This document shows, one piece after another, positions 33,246 to 41,487 of a DNA stretch of 43,532 bases (position 1 is its first letter; the number at the start of each line of letters is the position of its first letter). The DNA comes from Hyphomicrobiales bacterium (GTDB lineage: Bacteria > Pseudomonadota > Alphaproteobacteria > Rhizobiales > Beijerinckiaceae). The position numbers and the translations under genes were made by a program. The stretch spans positions 1-43,532 of the forward strand of contig CANGOE010000016.1 in the NCBI GenBank assembly GCA_947455455.1, written 5' to 3'. Below the pieces are notes generated by a model. That model was not told where the DNA came from. It searched no databases and saw nothing but the letters and a program-made list of their open reading frames with translations.

Positions 33246-34043
33246 CTAACCGATGTTGAAATATTCGAGCACGGCATCCGACTGTCCCTGGATCATCGCC
33301 TGCCCGTTGGTGTTGGGGCATCCGACCTGTTTGGCCAGAGCCAACAAGGGAGTTTCAATCGGATAGGGCACAATATCGACAACGGTAATGCCGGAATGGA
33401 GCGTGCCTGTCCATTCGACATGGCTGTCATCGGGACCCATGCCGACCGGTGTGGCATTGATGAGCAGATCATAATCCTCGACATTGCGGTTGTCACAACC
33501 GATGGCGACTTGCGGATAGGTCCGGCCAAGCACACCGGCAATTGCTTCGGCTTTGGCGTGGTCGTGATCGATGATGGTGAGAGTCCCGACGCCGTTCGAC
33601 AGCAGGGCCGCCGCAATGGCTTTGCCTGCGCCCCCCGCACCATACAACAGGGCCTTGCGTCCAGCGATGGTCTGGCCGAGCGCCTGAACGGCACGGATCA
33701 TCCCGATCCCGTCAAAGATATCGCCTTCCCATTCGCCCCGCTCATTGCGTTTGACGGCATTGACCGCACCGATCAGCGCTGCATCCCCGCTGATGTGCCG
33801 GATAAAGGGCATGATCCTTTCCTTGAAGGGAAAGGTGATAATCAACCCTTCGAGATTGCCCAAACGCATGATGGACGTGATGGTCTGTTCAAACTCGTGT
33901 TCGGGTACCTGCAGGGGGACCAGAATACAGTTGGTGCCGTGGGCCGCGATCTTGGGATTATAGATCAGCGGCGAGCGGACCTGGGCAATCGGATCGCCGA
34001 CGATAAAGAGCAGTCGTGTCGCGCCATTCACAATCGGTTGCAT
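33246..34043 (-). CDS. Shikimate dehydrogenase-like protein 2 (divergent AroE family)
   Basis: A 265-residue AroE-fold NAD(P) oxidoreductase. Catalytic Lys (TFPFKERI) and Asp (FDGIG) are kept, as are the nucleotide loop GAGGAGKAIAAALL and the GQAMIQGQ segment. As in protein 1 of this window, SxS is AQVRSP, the Asn before TFPFK is Ile, and NTDG is IFDG. Shared substitutions suggest one non-shikimate subfamily. GGGAGA supports ATG 34043. It sits between the EamA and VOC genes inside the LacI-linked operon with 15- and 12-nt gaps. Confidence 0.89.
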   Translation of the reverse strand: MQPIVNGATRLLFIVGDPIAQVRSPLIYNPKIAAHGTNCILVPLQVPEHEFEQTITSIMRLGNLEGLIITFPFKERIMPFIRHISGDAALIGAVNAVKRNERGEWEGDIFDGIGMIRAVQALGQTIAGRKALLYGAGGAGKAIAAALLSNGVGTLTIIDHDHAKAEAIAGVLGRTYPQVAIGCDNRNVEDYDLLINATPVGMGPDDSHVEWTGTLHSGITVVDIVPYPIETPLLALAKQVGCPNTNGQAMIQGQSDAVLEYFNIG

Positions 34044-34058
34044 GGATGTCTCCCTTGT

Positions 34059-34988
34059 TCAGGTTCCGGTTTTTTGTCGGTTGCGCATCGCCAGATACAA
34101 CCCGCTTGCGGTGATCAGGATAATCCCCGCCACAGTCGGCAGGGTCGGAATGTCATCAAAGACCGCATAGCTCATACAGGTCGCACCGATCAGCTGGGCA
34201 TAGGAAAACGGAGCCAGCAGGGCGGCGGGGGCATAGCCGTAGGCCAGCACGGTCATCATATGCGCGGTGGTGGTGGCCAGCCCGATCACCGCCAGAAAGG
34301 GCCAGATGTCCGGATCGGGATCAACCCAGACAAAGGGCACGATCAGGCTTGCCGATACCAGACCGATCAATGCGGTATAGGCGGCCGTCAACCGCATCGG
34401 CTCGGTGCCTCGCATCTGCCTGACCAGCACAAGGGCCGAGGCCCAGCACAGGGAGCCGAACAAGGGCAGGGTTGCACCGATATTGAAATCGACACTGCCG
34501 GGTTTGACAATCAGCAAGGCTCCGGCAAACCCGCACAGGGTGGCCAGCCAATACGAGGGCGAGATGGCCTCGGCCAGAAACACCGCCGACAGCACGGCGA
34601 CAAACAGCGGTGCGGTAAAGGAAATCGCCGTCGCATCGGTGATGGGGATAAAGTTGAGGCTTGCGACAAAAAACGCGCCCGATCCGAACGCGCCCAATCC
34701 CCGCAGGATTTGCAACGGCCTGTTGCGCGACGACATCAGCCCGATTGCAGGTGAACGCGACAGCAAGGGCAGGGCAATGGCCGAATAGGCCAGATAGCGG
34801 AACCAGATGATTTCAAAGGAAGGGATTCTGGCAATGATGGTTTTGGTCGCCACATCGGACGCGGCAAAGATAAAACTGGCAACCACCACGAGGACAATGC
34901 CCGCGAGCCTTTTTGTCGGGTTGTCCGTGGCGCTCCAATCCTGCGGCGGACGCGTTTGCCCTGTTTCCTGCACAGCATCCTTCGGCAT
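34059..34988 (-). CDS. EamA/DMT family membrane transporter
   Basis: A 309-residue inner-membrane protein of the drug/metabolite transporter superfamily, with two EamA repeats of about five helices each. Repeat 1 starts at LAGIVLVVVASFIFAASDVATK and repeat 2 near ATLPLFGSLCWASALVLVRQ. A polar N-terminal tail of about 30 residues precedes the first helix. ATG 34988 is chosen; upstream in-frame sequence overlaps the enoyl-CoA hydratase gene. Members usually export metabolites. In an operon that also encodes an importer, it may release a pathway by-product or provide a second uptake route. Confidence 0.9.
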   Translation of the reverse strand: MPKDAVQETGQTRPPQDWSATDNPTKRLAGIVLVVVASFIFAASDVATKTIIARIPSFEIIWFRYLAYSAIALPLLSRSPAIGLMSSRNRPLQILRGLGAFGSGAFFVASLNFIPITDATAISFTAPLFVAVLSAVFLAEAISPSYWLATLCGFAGALLIVKPGSVDFNIGATLPLFGSLCWASALVLVRQMRGTEPMRLTAAYTALIGLVSASLIVPFVWVDPDPDIWPFLAVIGLATTTAHMMTVLAYGYAPAALLAPFSYAQLIGATCMSYAVFDDIPTLPTVAGIILITASGLYLAMRNRQKTGT

Positions 34989-35031
34989 CACCACAGTCCG
35001 CCGGCACTGGAGAGGGCAGGAGCGGCAGGCA

Positions 35032-35856
35032 TCAGCTTCCCTTGAATTCAGCCGGACGTTTGGCAAAAAACGCTTCGACACCGCGATGCAAATCGTCGGA
35101 ATCGAAAATCTGCTGCTGGACACTTGTCGACAGCGACAAAGCGGCATCAAGGGCCATGTCTTGCGCGGCATCCACCAGCGTTTTGGCCAACCGGTTGGAG
35201 ATCGGCCCACGCTGGATGATGGTGGCGGCCAGAGCGCGCGCGCCCTCCAAAGCCTGCCCCTCGTCGGTCAAGCGGTTGATAAGGCCCCAGTCCAATGCCT
35301 GTTCGCCCTCCAGTGTCATGCCCGTATAGAGCATCTCCTTGGCCCGCGAGGGTCCGATCAGACGGGTGATCCGGACCGCGCCATTGCCGGCCAGCCCGCC
35401 GAGATGGGATTCGGGAAGCCCGATTTTGGCGTTGCGTTGTCCGACCCGCACATCACAGGCCAGTGCGATTTCAAAGCCCCCGCCCAGCGCATGGCCGTTG
35501 AGGGCGGCAATGGTCGGCATGGGCAGACGCGCCAGATTGCGGATGACCATATCTTCAAACAGGATTTTATATTCGCTGGCATCCTGACGAAGATCATCGA
35601 ATTCCTTGATGTCACTGCCCGCACAAAAGGCTTTGGCCGTGCCGCCATGCAGGATCACGCAACGGATATCCTGACGGTTGGCCAGTTCGCTGATGGCCCT
35701 GTTCAATTGCCTCAGCATCGGCCGCGTGACCAGATTCATCGCGCCATTCGACAAAGCGATTTCTGCGACCATCCCGTCAATATGCAAATCGACACTGCCG
35801 GTGGCCCTGTCGACAAGCGCCTGGGCGCGGGAGGGGGGCTGTGCGGGTTTGTCCAT
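35032..35856 (-). CDS. Enoyl-CoA hydratase/isomerase family protein
   Basis: A 274-residue crotonase-fold enzyme acting on acyl-CoA thioesters. The oxyanion-hole motifs are AFCAGSDIKEF and ALNGHALGGGFEIALACDVRV. Both glutamates of authentic hydratases are in place: GLPESHLGG (position equivalent to E144) and SRAKEMLYTG (equivalent to E164). This favours real hydratase activity. The N-terminal 25 residues are a non-conserved tail. AAGGA precedes ATG 35856. It lies 16 nt after the ATPase gene. Together with the MaoC gene upstream it gives the operon two enoyl-CoA hydratases of opposite fold. Confidence 0.91.
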   Translation of the reverse strand: MDKPAQPPSRAQALVDRATGSVDLHIDGMVAEIALSNGAMNLVTRPMLRQLNRAISELANRQDIRCVILHGGTAKAFCAGSDIKEFDDLRQDASEYKILFEDMVIRNLARLPMPTIAALNGHALGGGFEIALACDVRVGQRNAKIGLPESHLGGLAGNGAVRITRLIGPSRAKEMLYTGMTLEGEQALDWGLINRLTDEGQALEGARALAATIIQRGPISNRLAKTLVDAAQDMALDAALSLSTSVQQQIFDSDDLHRGVEAFFAKRPAEFKGS

Positions 35857-35872
35857 GAGGCGGGCCTGTCCT

Positions 35873-36724
35873 TCAGGATTGACCGGTGGTTTGCGGAGCA
35901 TCCACCTGCGGCAAAGGAATGCCGTGCAACACACCCATGCGCTCGAACTGGCGGTGGATCTTGTCGACATAGCTGGCAAATTCGGGTGCATCCCCCAGCA
36001 CGATCGGGCGCGGACGCGGCAATTCAACCCGGATATCATCGACGACTTCGCCCGGACTTGGGCTCATGACCAGAATACGGTCCGACAGGCCGACGGCTTC
36101 CTCGACACTATGGGTGATGAACAACACGGTTGGTCTGCGTCTTAGCCAGAGGGCCTCCAGATCCATGCGGACCTGCAGACGGGTCAGCGCATCGAGCGCG
36201 CCGAACGGTTCATCCATCAACAGGACGGAGGGTTCATGCACCAGGGTGCGGATCAGCGATACGCGCTGGCGCATGCCGCCCGAAAGCTGGCGCGGATATT
36301 TGTCCATCGCATGTTCGAGCCGCAATTGTTTGAACAGATCCCGGGCGCGGGCCTCGAGCGTCTTGCGGTCCAGACCGCGAATATCGGCATGGAGCATCAC
36401 ATTGTCGAAGGCGGTGCGGAATTCGAGCAGAAGATGGTCCTGAAAGGCAATGCCGACATCGGTGATCGGCTCTTTGACCGGTTTGCCATTGACGCTGATC
36501 TGTCCGGTCGAGCCTTTCAGCAAACCCGCGACCATCAGCATCAGCGTGCTTTTGCCACATCCCGAAGCCCCGACGACCGAGATGAACTCGCCGGCGGTGA
36601 TGTTGACATTGACTTTTTTCAGCGCCCTGAACGGCGTATCGCCATCCTCGCCAAAGACTTTTGACAGGTTGTTGATGGTGATGGGCACGCCTGATTTGGC
36701 GGGTGTGGCTGAAACAGGGTTCAT
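35873..36724 (-). CDS. ABC importer ATPase, NitT/TauT (TauB/SsuB) family
   Basis: A 283-residue cytoplasmic ATPase. Walker A GASGCGKS near residue 52, Q-loop FQDHLLLEF, signature LSGGMRQRVSL, Walker B LLMDEPFGALD and H-loop FITHSVEEA are all intact. A tail of about 40 residues follows the core. ATG 36724 gives the family N-terminus (ITINNLSKVFG). It pairs with the binding protein at 37380 and the permease at 38429, separated from them by the MaoC gene. Family substrates include taurine, sulfonates, nitrate, pyrimidine precursors, riboflavin and aromatic acids. Confidence 0.93.
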   Translation of the reverse strand: MNPVSATPAKSGVPITINNLSKVFGEDGDTPFRALKKVNVNITAGEFISVVGASGCGKSTLMLMVAGLLKGSTGQISVNGKPVKEPITDVGIAFQDHLLLEFRTAFDNVMLHADIRGLDRKTLEARARDLFKQLRLEHAMDKYPRQLSGGMRQRVSLIRTLVHEPSVLLMDEPFGALDALTRLQVRMDLEALWLRRRPTVLFITHSVEEAVGLSDRILVMSPSPGEVVDDIRVELPRPRPIVLGDAPEFASYVDKIHRQFERMGVLHGIPLPQVDAPQTTGQS

Positions 36725-36767
36725 GCGCAAACGCCTTCCGGTCTGGCGGTGGTGGTGCGAAACGGGC

Positions 36768-37271
36768 TCACAGCGAGGCCTCGACCGCATCCAGTGGCAC
36801 TTTCGAGACCAGCAAGACTTTTGTGCCCTTTTGCAGGACTTCGCCATCCTGATTGAGCAGTTCGACCGCAAAGCTGGCAATGGCCTGCGTCGGGCGCGAT
36901 TTGCTGTCGCGCAATTCGGCCAGCACATATTTCACGAAAATCGTGTCTCCCACGAAAATGGGGCCAATGAATTTCCAGTCCTGAATCCCCAGAAACGCCA
37001 CGGCGGTTTCACGCAGGTCACCGGTACGTGGCCACATCAAGCCGTGGGCATAGGACAGGCCCAACAGGCCGTGGGCCACCTTGCGGCCGAACTGGCTATT
37101 TTTGGCATAGACATCACTGGTGTGAAGCTCGGAGAAATCACCGGTCAGGCCCGCAAACGCCATCAAATCCGCATCGGTAATGGTGCGACCCGGACTGCGA
37201 AAAGCCAGGCCGACGAACAGATCCTCGTAACGGTAGCTGGTGCGTAGGGCAGTGGAAACAGGTGCGCTCAT
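36768..37271 (-). CDS. MaoC family (R)-specific enoyl-CoA hydratase-like protein
   Basis: A 167-residue hot-dog-fold hydratase. The catalytic segment TGDFSELHTSDVYAKNSQFG ends in RKVAHGLLGL, with the Asp and His of the (R)-hydratase dyad in place. PIFVGDTIFVKYVL is the typical second conserved strand. GCGGAAG precedes ATG 37271. It is inserted between the binding-protein and ATPase genes of the Tau-type importer, which strongly ties import to CoA-ester chemistry. It is only distantly similar to the MaoC at 11343. Confidence 0.91.
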   Translation of the reverse strand: MSAPVSTALRTSYRYEDLFVGLAFRSPGRTITDADLMAFAGLTGDFSELHTSDVYAKNSQFGRKVAHGLLGLSYAHGLMWPRTGDLRETAVAFLGIQDWKFIGPIFVGDTIFVKYVLAELRDSKSRPTQAIASFAVELLNQDGEVLQKGTKVLLVSKVPLDAVEASL

Positions 37272-37301
37272 GATGGGAACTTCCGCTTGTGGGCAACAAT
37301 A

Positions 37302-37316
37302 CGGGCCTTGGGCCCG
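37302..37316. repeat. Short GC hairpin upstream of the MaoC gene
   Basis: CGGGCC-TTG-GGCCCG is a perfect 6-bp stem with a 3-nt loop, 31-45 nt upstream of the MaoC start on the minus strand. It follows the larger hairpin at 37340-37366. Together they may stabilise the binding-protein message or attenuate read-through. Confidence 0.45.
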
Positions 37317-37339
37317 ATCAGCAGGTGGATCGTAGAATA

Positions 37340-37366
37340 GGGTTCGCAGAACGGGCCTGCGAACCC
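37340..37366. repeat. Perfect 10-bp-stem hairpin after the Tau-type binding-protein gene
   Basis: GGGTTCGCAG pairs perfectly with CTGCGAACCC around a 7-nt loop, 14 nt beyond the binding-protein stop. It occupies the same relative place as the hairpin at 10015-10039 in the peptide-type operon. A role in raising binding-protein mRNA over the downstream genes is inferred. Confidence 0.6.
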
Positions 37367-37379
37367 CGTGATCGGGAGA

Positions 37380-38384
37380 TTACTTCTTGCAGGCGCGCAT
37401 CTGGTCGGCGGCAGGCAGGAAGTCGTTGCTGTAATAGGACTTCGGATCCTGGTTGGCTGGCAACAGGCCGACTTCGGACAGCAGGTTCTGGGTGCGGGTC
37501 CAGTGTGAATCCTCGGCCTTGCCGATGAACTTCGCGTCACCCGAGCAGAACAGCGGGGTGATGGCCGCCAATTCGGAAGCCGCCAGTTTTTCATTCACGT
37601 CAGGAAACACGCCTTTGATGTGCTTGACGGTCTTGTCCGGATTGTCGAGCGCGAAGCTCCAGCCTTTCAGACTGGCGGCAATGAACTTTTTCACGACATC
37701 GGGGTTTTCGGCCAAAAAGCTGTTGGAGGCAAAGATCGAGGTGCTGACCGTCGGCACGCCGTAATCGGCAAAGCGGAAATTATCCAGCTCCGCGCCCTGA
37801 GCTTCCAGCTGGATCTGATAGGCATCCATCGAACCCAGAATGGCATCGACCTGACCCTGCAACAAAGACGGCACCATCGAGGCCACCGGCATGTTGATCA
37901 AAGTCATATCGGATTCTTTGAGATTGTTGGCTTTCCACAGCAGGGGCAACATCGTGGTCTGCGAGGAGCCGGCCGGCACGCCGACCTTCTTGCCCACCAG
38001 ATCCTTCAGGGTCTTGATGTTGGATTTTTTCAGCGCGGTCACTTCATTCGGGTTGGACTGATAGATGGTCGAGACCAACTTCATCGGTGCGCCTTTGGCA
38101 ATCAGCTGGCTGACAGCCACAGCATCGGCATAAGCAAGCTGGGCGCGGCCATTGGCCACCAATTGCGCGGTATTGCCCGAGCCATTGCCCTGCACCAGTG
38201 TCACATCAAGGCCGAGAGCCTTGTAATAGCCTTCGCCGACAGCGGCGGCAAAGCCGGCATTGGCCCCACCGGCCGTCCAGTTCAACTGGAAGGTCACGGC
38301 TGTTTGCGCCATGGCTGACGTAGCCAGTACCATGGTCGAGGCCAAGAGGCCTGCGCCCAAGAGTGTCTTTACGATCTGTTTCAT
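37380..38384 (-). CDS. ABC importer periplasmic binding protein, NMT1/NitT/TauT-like
   Basis: A 334-residue periplasmic receptor. The signal peptide MKQIVKTLLGAGLLASTMVL ends at AMA-QT. The mature part begins TFQLNWTAGGANAGFAAAVGEGYYKALGLDV, the NMT1/THI5-like pattern shared by thiamine-precursor, sulfonate, nitrate and riboflavin receptors. The NGRAQLAYADAVAVSQLIAKGAPMKLV segment lines the ligand cleft. GGGAGAG supports ATG 38384. It lies 44 nt after the permease gene. The ligand is not identifiable from sequence. Confidence 0.92.
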   Translation of the reverse strand: MKQIVKTLLGAGLLASTMVLATSAMAQTAVTFQLNWTAGGANAGFAAAVGEGYYKALGLDVTLVQGNGSGNTAQLVANGRAQLAYADAVAVSQLIAKGAPMKLVSTIYQSNPNEVTALKKSNIKTLKDLVGKKVGVPAGSSQTTMLPLLWKANNLKESDMTLINMPVASMVPSLLQGQVDAILGSMDAYQIQLEAQGAELDNFRFADYGVPTVSTSIFASNSFLAENPDVVKKFIAASLKGWSFALDNPDKTVKHIKGVFPDVNEKLAASELAAITPLFCSGDAKFIGKAEDSHWTRTQNLLSEVGLLPANQDPKSYYSNDFLPAADQMRACKK

Positions 38385-38428
38385 TCTGCGTCTCTCCCGT
38401 TGGTCTTGTTGGATTGTTTTATCGATTG

Positions 38429-39322
38429 TTATGAATTGTTGGCCGATCTCTGCCACGGGGTCATGACCCATTCGCTGATTTCAACCACGTAGTTGAGCAC
38501 AATGCCGATGATGGTCAGCACGACCAGCACCGCAAAGGTCAGTTCGATATCCATCGTGCTGGTGCCTTTCAGCAGGACATAGCCGAGGCCCTGATTGGCG
38601 CCCACGAATTCAGCCACAATCGCCGCGGTGGCGGCGATGGTGGCCGAGGTCTTGATGCCGGAAAAAATCACCGGCAAAGCCGAAGGAACGCGCAGGAACC
38701 GGAATGTATGCCATGCCGAAGCCCCCATCGACTTGGTCAGATAGAGCAGGCGGGTATCAAGGATCTGGAAGCCGCTGATGCTGGCGATCAAAAGCGGGAA
38801 GAAGGTCATCAGCAGGGTCAGCAACACCTTGGATTCCATGCCGAAACCGAGCCAGACCAGAAACAGCGGCGCGACCGCGATCTTGGGCACAAGCTGGAGC
38901 AGGACAATCGGCGGATACAGGATTTGCTTGGACAAGGGCGACAGCGCAATCACCAGACCGAGCGGAATGGCGGTGAGCAGGGTCAGGCCAAAACCCAGCA
39001 CAATTTCGGTCATGGTGATGAGGGCGTTGTTCCAGAGCAGTTGGTAATCGGTAAACAGACGCGCAAACACCGCACTTGGACCGGGCAGAAGATAGGCCGG
39101 AATTTTGAAGGCTTTGACCGACCAGGACCAGAACAGCACAATCGCAACAAAGGTCAAAGGCGGAAGCAGGTTCCAGCCGATCCGTTTCATGCGGCGGTAA
39201 AACAGCGATTTGGGTGCCTTGCGCGGCTCATCCTGTGCCTGATCAGGCGCAACCGGATGCGGAGCGGCTTGAAGCGAGGGTGTCTCGGGCGAGGGTGCCT
39301 CGGTTCCGTGCTGTCGTGTCAT
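38429..39322 (-). CDS. ABC importer permease, TauC/SsuC family
   Basis: A 297-residue inner-membrane permease. A polar N-terminal tail of about 50 residues precedes the first helix (NLLPPLTFVAIVLFWSWSV). The EAA loop, KSMGASAWHTFRFLRVPSALPVIFSGIK, fits the family. It is the first gene of the nine-gene minus-strand operon. A promoter overlapped by a LacI-type operator lies 57 nt upstream of its start, so it and everything to 32157 are probably under LacI-type control. Confidence 0.92.
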   Translation of the reverse strand: MTRQHGTEAPSPETPSLQAAPHPVAPDQAQDEPRKAPKSLFYRRMKRIGWNLLPPLTFVAIVLFWSWSVKAFKIPAYLLPGPSAVFARLFTDYQLLWNNALITMTEIVLGFGLTLLTAIPLGLVIALSPLSKQILYPPIVLLQLVPKIAVAPLFLVWLGFGMESKVLLTLLMTFFPLLIASISGFQILDTRLLYLTKSMGASAWHTFRFLRVPSALPVIFSGIKTSATIAATAAIVAEFVGANQGLGYVLLKGTSTMDIELTFAVLVVLTIIGIVLNYVVEISEWVMTPWQRSANNS

Positions 39323-39378
39323 GACGAGAATCGTTCCCTCTGGATGACGGCTGTGATCTTGGTCAAGCCATTCATAAA

Positions 39379-39407
39379 TGTATACGGTTACATTTTGCTG
39401 ATGTAAA
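39379..39407 (-). promoter_or_regulatory. Promoter with overlapping LacI-type operator, Tau-type operon
   Basis: On the minus strand, TTTACA (39402-39407) and TATACA (39379-39384) are separated by exactly 17 nt, each 5 of 6 to consensus. The operator TGTATACGGTTACA (39379-39392, plus-strand reading) covers the -10 and part of the spacer. It differs by one base from the site at 41411-41424. The central CG and TGTA/TTACA arms are the LacI-family pattern. A bound repressor would block RNA polymerase. Confidence 0.75.
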
Positions 39408-39444
39408 ATATTTTTTCAAGCCCCATTATCGCCCGCGCTTTGAA

Positions 39445-40545
39445 TCAGGCGGATGCGGGATTTCGGGGCGGCGGGCCGGAGGAGTCGCGGATGACAATTT
39501 CTGTGTCGCACTGGAACGGGATGTCGATGTCCTCGCCCTCAAGGCGGGCGACCAGATAACGGGCGGCATTGCGGCCGACCTGCTCGCTCTGCACGCGCAC
39601 GGTTGTCAGCGAAACGGGCAAATGGCTCATCACCTCGATATCGTCATAACCGACAATCGACACATCATCGGGCACGGACAGGCCCATCGCGATGCTTTCG
39701 AGATAGGCCCCGACCGCCAGCGACGGATTGCCGCAGATCACCGCGGTTGGCCGCGGCAGGGTGGACATGACGCGGCGGAACAGGTGCCGCCCTTCGGAGA
39801 TGCTCCATTGGCCGATGGCAAAATGTTGCGGCCTGACGGCGATCCCCTCTTCGGCCAACGCGTCTTGGATACCGCGCAGGCGGGCTTCGGCCCGATCGTT
39901 GTTTTCAACCGATTGCGCCACCACGGCAAATACCTCGTGGCCCATATCGATCAGATATTTCGTCATATCGAAAAACAGTTTGCGATTGTCCGGCCCGATG
40001 CATGTGCCATGCGTCTCGGAGGAATAGACGAAGGTGTTGATGGTGGGCACATTGCGGCGGGCCAGCAATTTGGCCAGTTCGGGATGGTGGTGCTCGCCGA
40101 CCAGAATCAGACCATCGACCCCGCGTTCGATAAACTTTTTGATCTGCTGGAATTCCTGTTCGATCTCGTAATCGGAGCAGGCCAGCAACAGGGTATACCC
40201 CTTTGATTGCAGTTCCTGCTGGATGGCGGTTGTGGCGCGGGCAAAGTCACCGTGTGTCAGGGTCGGAAACACCGCGCCGATGGTGTGCGAGCGTTTTGTC
40301 GCCAAAGCGCGGGCTGTGCCGTCGGGTACCCAGCCGAGCCTGTCGACGGCCTCGTTGATCCGCTCGCGCAATTTGGAGGACACAAGATGGGGCGTGTTGA
40401 TCGCCCGTGATACCGTGGCGGTCGAAACATTGGCAGCAATGGCCACCTGACGCAGGCCCACCAACGATCCCTGGTCCGTCATCTGAGGCTCTTGCGTCGG
40501 TTCGGGTTCACTTGTTTTTCTGGCGGCCATGACATCAGGCTTCAT
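39445..40545 (-). CDS. LacI family transcriptional regulator
   Basis: A 366-residue regulator. The HTH LRQVAIAANVSTATVSRAIN (about residues 31-50) is followed by the hinge segment WVPDGTARALATKRS, then a periplasmic-binding-like effector domain from TIGAVFPTL to the end. The start is uncertain: ATG 40545 is taken, but ATG 40530 or a third further in would also keep the HTH. The first 25 residues are not conserved. It lies 3 nt after the SDR gene, so both are cotranscribed. Operators at 39379 and 41411 probably bind it. The effector is unknown. Confidence 0.93.
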   Translation of the reverse strand: MKPDVMAARKTSEPEPTQEPQMTDQGSLVGLRQVAIAANVSTATVSRAINTPHLVSSKLRERINEAVDRLGWVPDGTARALATKRSHTIGAVFPTLTHGDFARATTAIQQELQSKGYTLLLACSDYEIEQEFQQIKKFIERGVDGLILVGEHHHPELAKLLARRNVPTINTFVYSSETHGTCIGPDNRKLFFDMTKYLIDMGHEVFAVVAQSVENNDRAEARLRGIQDALAEEGIAVRPQHFAIGQWSISEGRHLFRRVMSTLPRPTAVICGNPSLAVGAYLESIAMGLSVPDDVSIVGYDDIEVMSHLPVSLTTVRVQSEQVGRNAARYLVARLEGEDIDIPFQCDTEIVIRDSSGPPPRNPASA

Positions 40546-40548
40546 TGA

Positions 40549-41304
40549 TTAGATGCGGTAGAGTTGCATACCACCGGCAATATCAAGTGCAATACCCGTG
40601 GCATAATTCATCGTGCCTTGTGCCAGCGACAACACGGCGGACGCCACGTCTTCGGGTTCGCCCCAGCGGCCCATCGGCACACCGCCCTGCGCCACCAGCC
40701 GGTCATATTTTTCAGTCGCGGGCCGCGTCATCTCGGTATGGATGATGCCGGGTCTGATTTCATAGACACCGATGCCATACTCGCCCAGACGCGAGGCGAA
40801 CAGCTTGTTCATCATCGCCAGTCCGGTTTTGGACATGCAGTAATCGGCCCTGTTGTCGCCGACGATTTCGGCATTGGAGGAGCTGATCGTGATCACACTG
40901 CGCCAGCGGGCTTTGGGTTCTGCAAGCCTTTGATGTTCGGCGGCCATGCGCTTGGCTACATTCTGGGTCAGGAAAAAAGTGCCGCGCAGATTGATACCGA
41001 TCGAGCGGTCGAAGCTCTCGACGGTCAGATCCAGCATATCACCCCGCACCATCGAGGTGACCCCGGCATTGTTGACAAGGCAGTCGACCGGCCCCCAAGC
41101 CTGTCCGATCCGGTCAAGCACAGCGTTATGGCCCGCCAGATCCGCCAGATCGAGATGAAGCGACATCCAGCGGCCGGGATCCCCTTCAAGCGGGGCAATC
41201 GGTGCGACATCGGCAAGGGCCACATGAAATCCGGCATCGAACAAATGACGGGCAATCGAGCGGCCAATGCCGCCTGCGGCACCGGTGACCAATGCGACTT
41301 TCAT
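40549..41304 (-). CDS. SDR family NAD(P)-dependent oxidoreductase
   Basis: A 251-residue classical short-chain dehydrogenase. The cofactor loop TGAAGGIGRSIA is at residues 7-18, NNAG is near 81, and the catalytic set is ITISSS with YCMSK. The length and terminal GG-rich segment match FabG-like enzymes. GGAGAGG precedes ATG 41304. It is the first gene before lacI-type gene 39445-40545. It is divergent from the CoA-transferase across a shared LacI-type operator. A 3-hydroxyacyl-CoA or sugar/alcohol dehydrogenase role fits the cluster. Confidence 0.93.
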   Translation of the reverse strand: MKVALVTGAAGGIGRSIARHLFDAGFHVALADVAPIAPLEGDPGRWMSLHLDLADLAGHNAVLDRIGQAWGPVDCLVNNAGVTSMVRGDMLDLTVESFDRSIGINLRGTFFLTQNVAKRMAAEHQRLAEPKARWRSVITISSSNAEIVGDNRADYCMSKTGLAMMNKLFASRLGEYGIGVYEIRPGIIHTEMTRPATEKYDRLVAQGGVPMGRWGEPEDVASAVLSLAQGTMNYATGIALDIAGGMQLYRI

Positions 41305-41410
41305 AACAACCTGTCCTCTCCATGATCGATATGGCGGTTGGTGTAAAAGCGGGATAGCGGCAAGCCATCGGGGCGGTGTCTGATCAATCTTGCCAAAATT
41401 CCCAGATTTG

Positions 41411-41424
41411 TGTAAACGGTTACA
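41411..41424. promoter_or_regulatory. LacI-type operator between SDR and CoA-transferase genes
   Basis: TGTAAACGGTTACA has TGTAA/TTACA arms around a central CG, the usual LacI-family operator layout. It lies in the 183-nt divergent gap. On the minus strand a TTGACA hexamer (41440-41445) sits 15 nt upstream of it, so the site overlaps where the SDR -10 should be. I could not assign a convincing plus-strand promoter. Confidence 0.75.
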
Positions 41425-41487
41425 AATATGCGATCCATCTGTCAATCATGGAAAAAGTCTCGCGGACTTTGTTGGGCGGAACAGACA

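Noticed and set aside
33072-34754. Plus-strand open frame over the VOC, AroE-like and EamA genes
   Set aside because: It crosses three genes with normal operon spacing and shows no domain.
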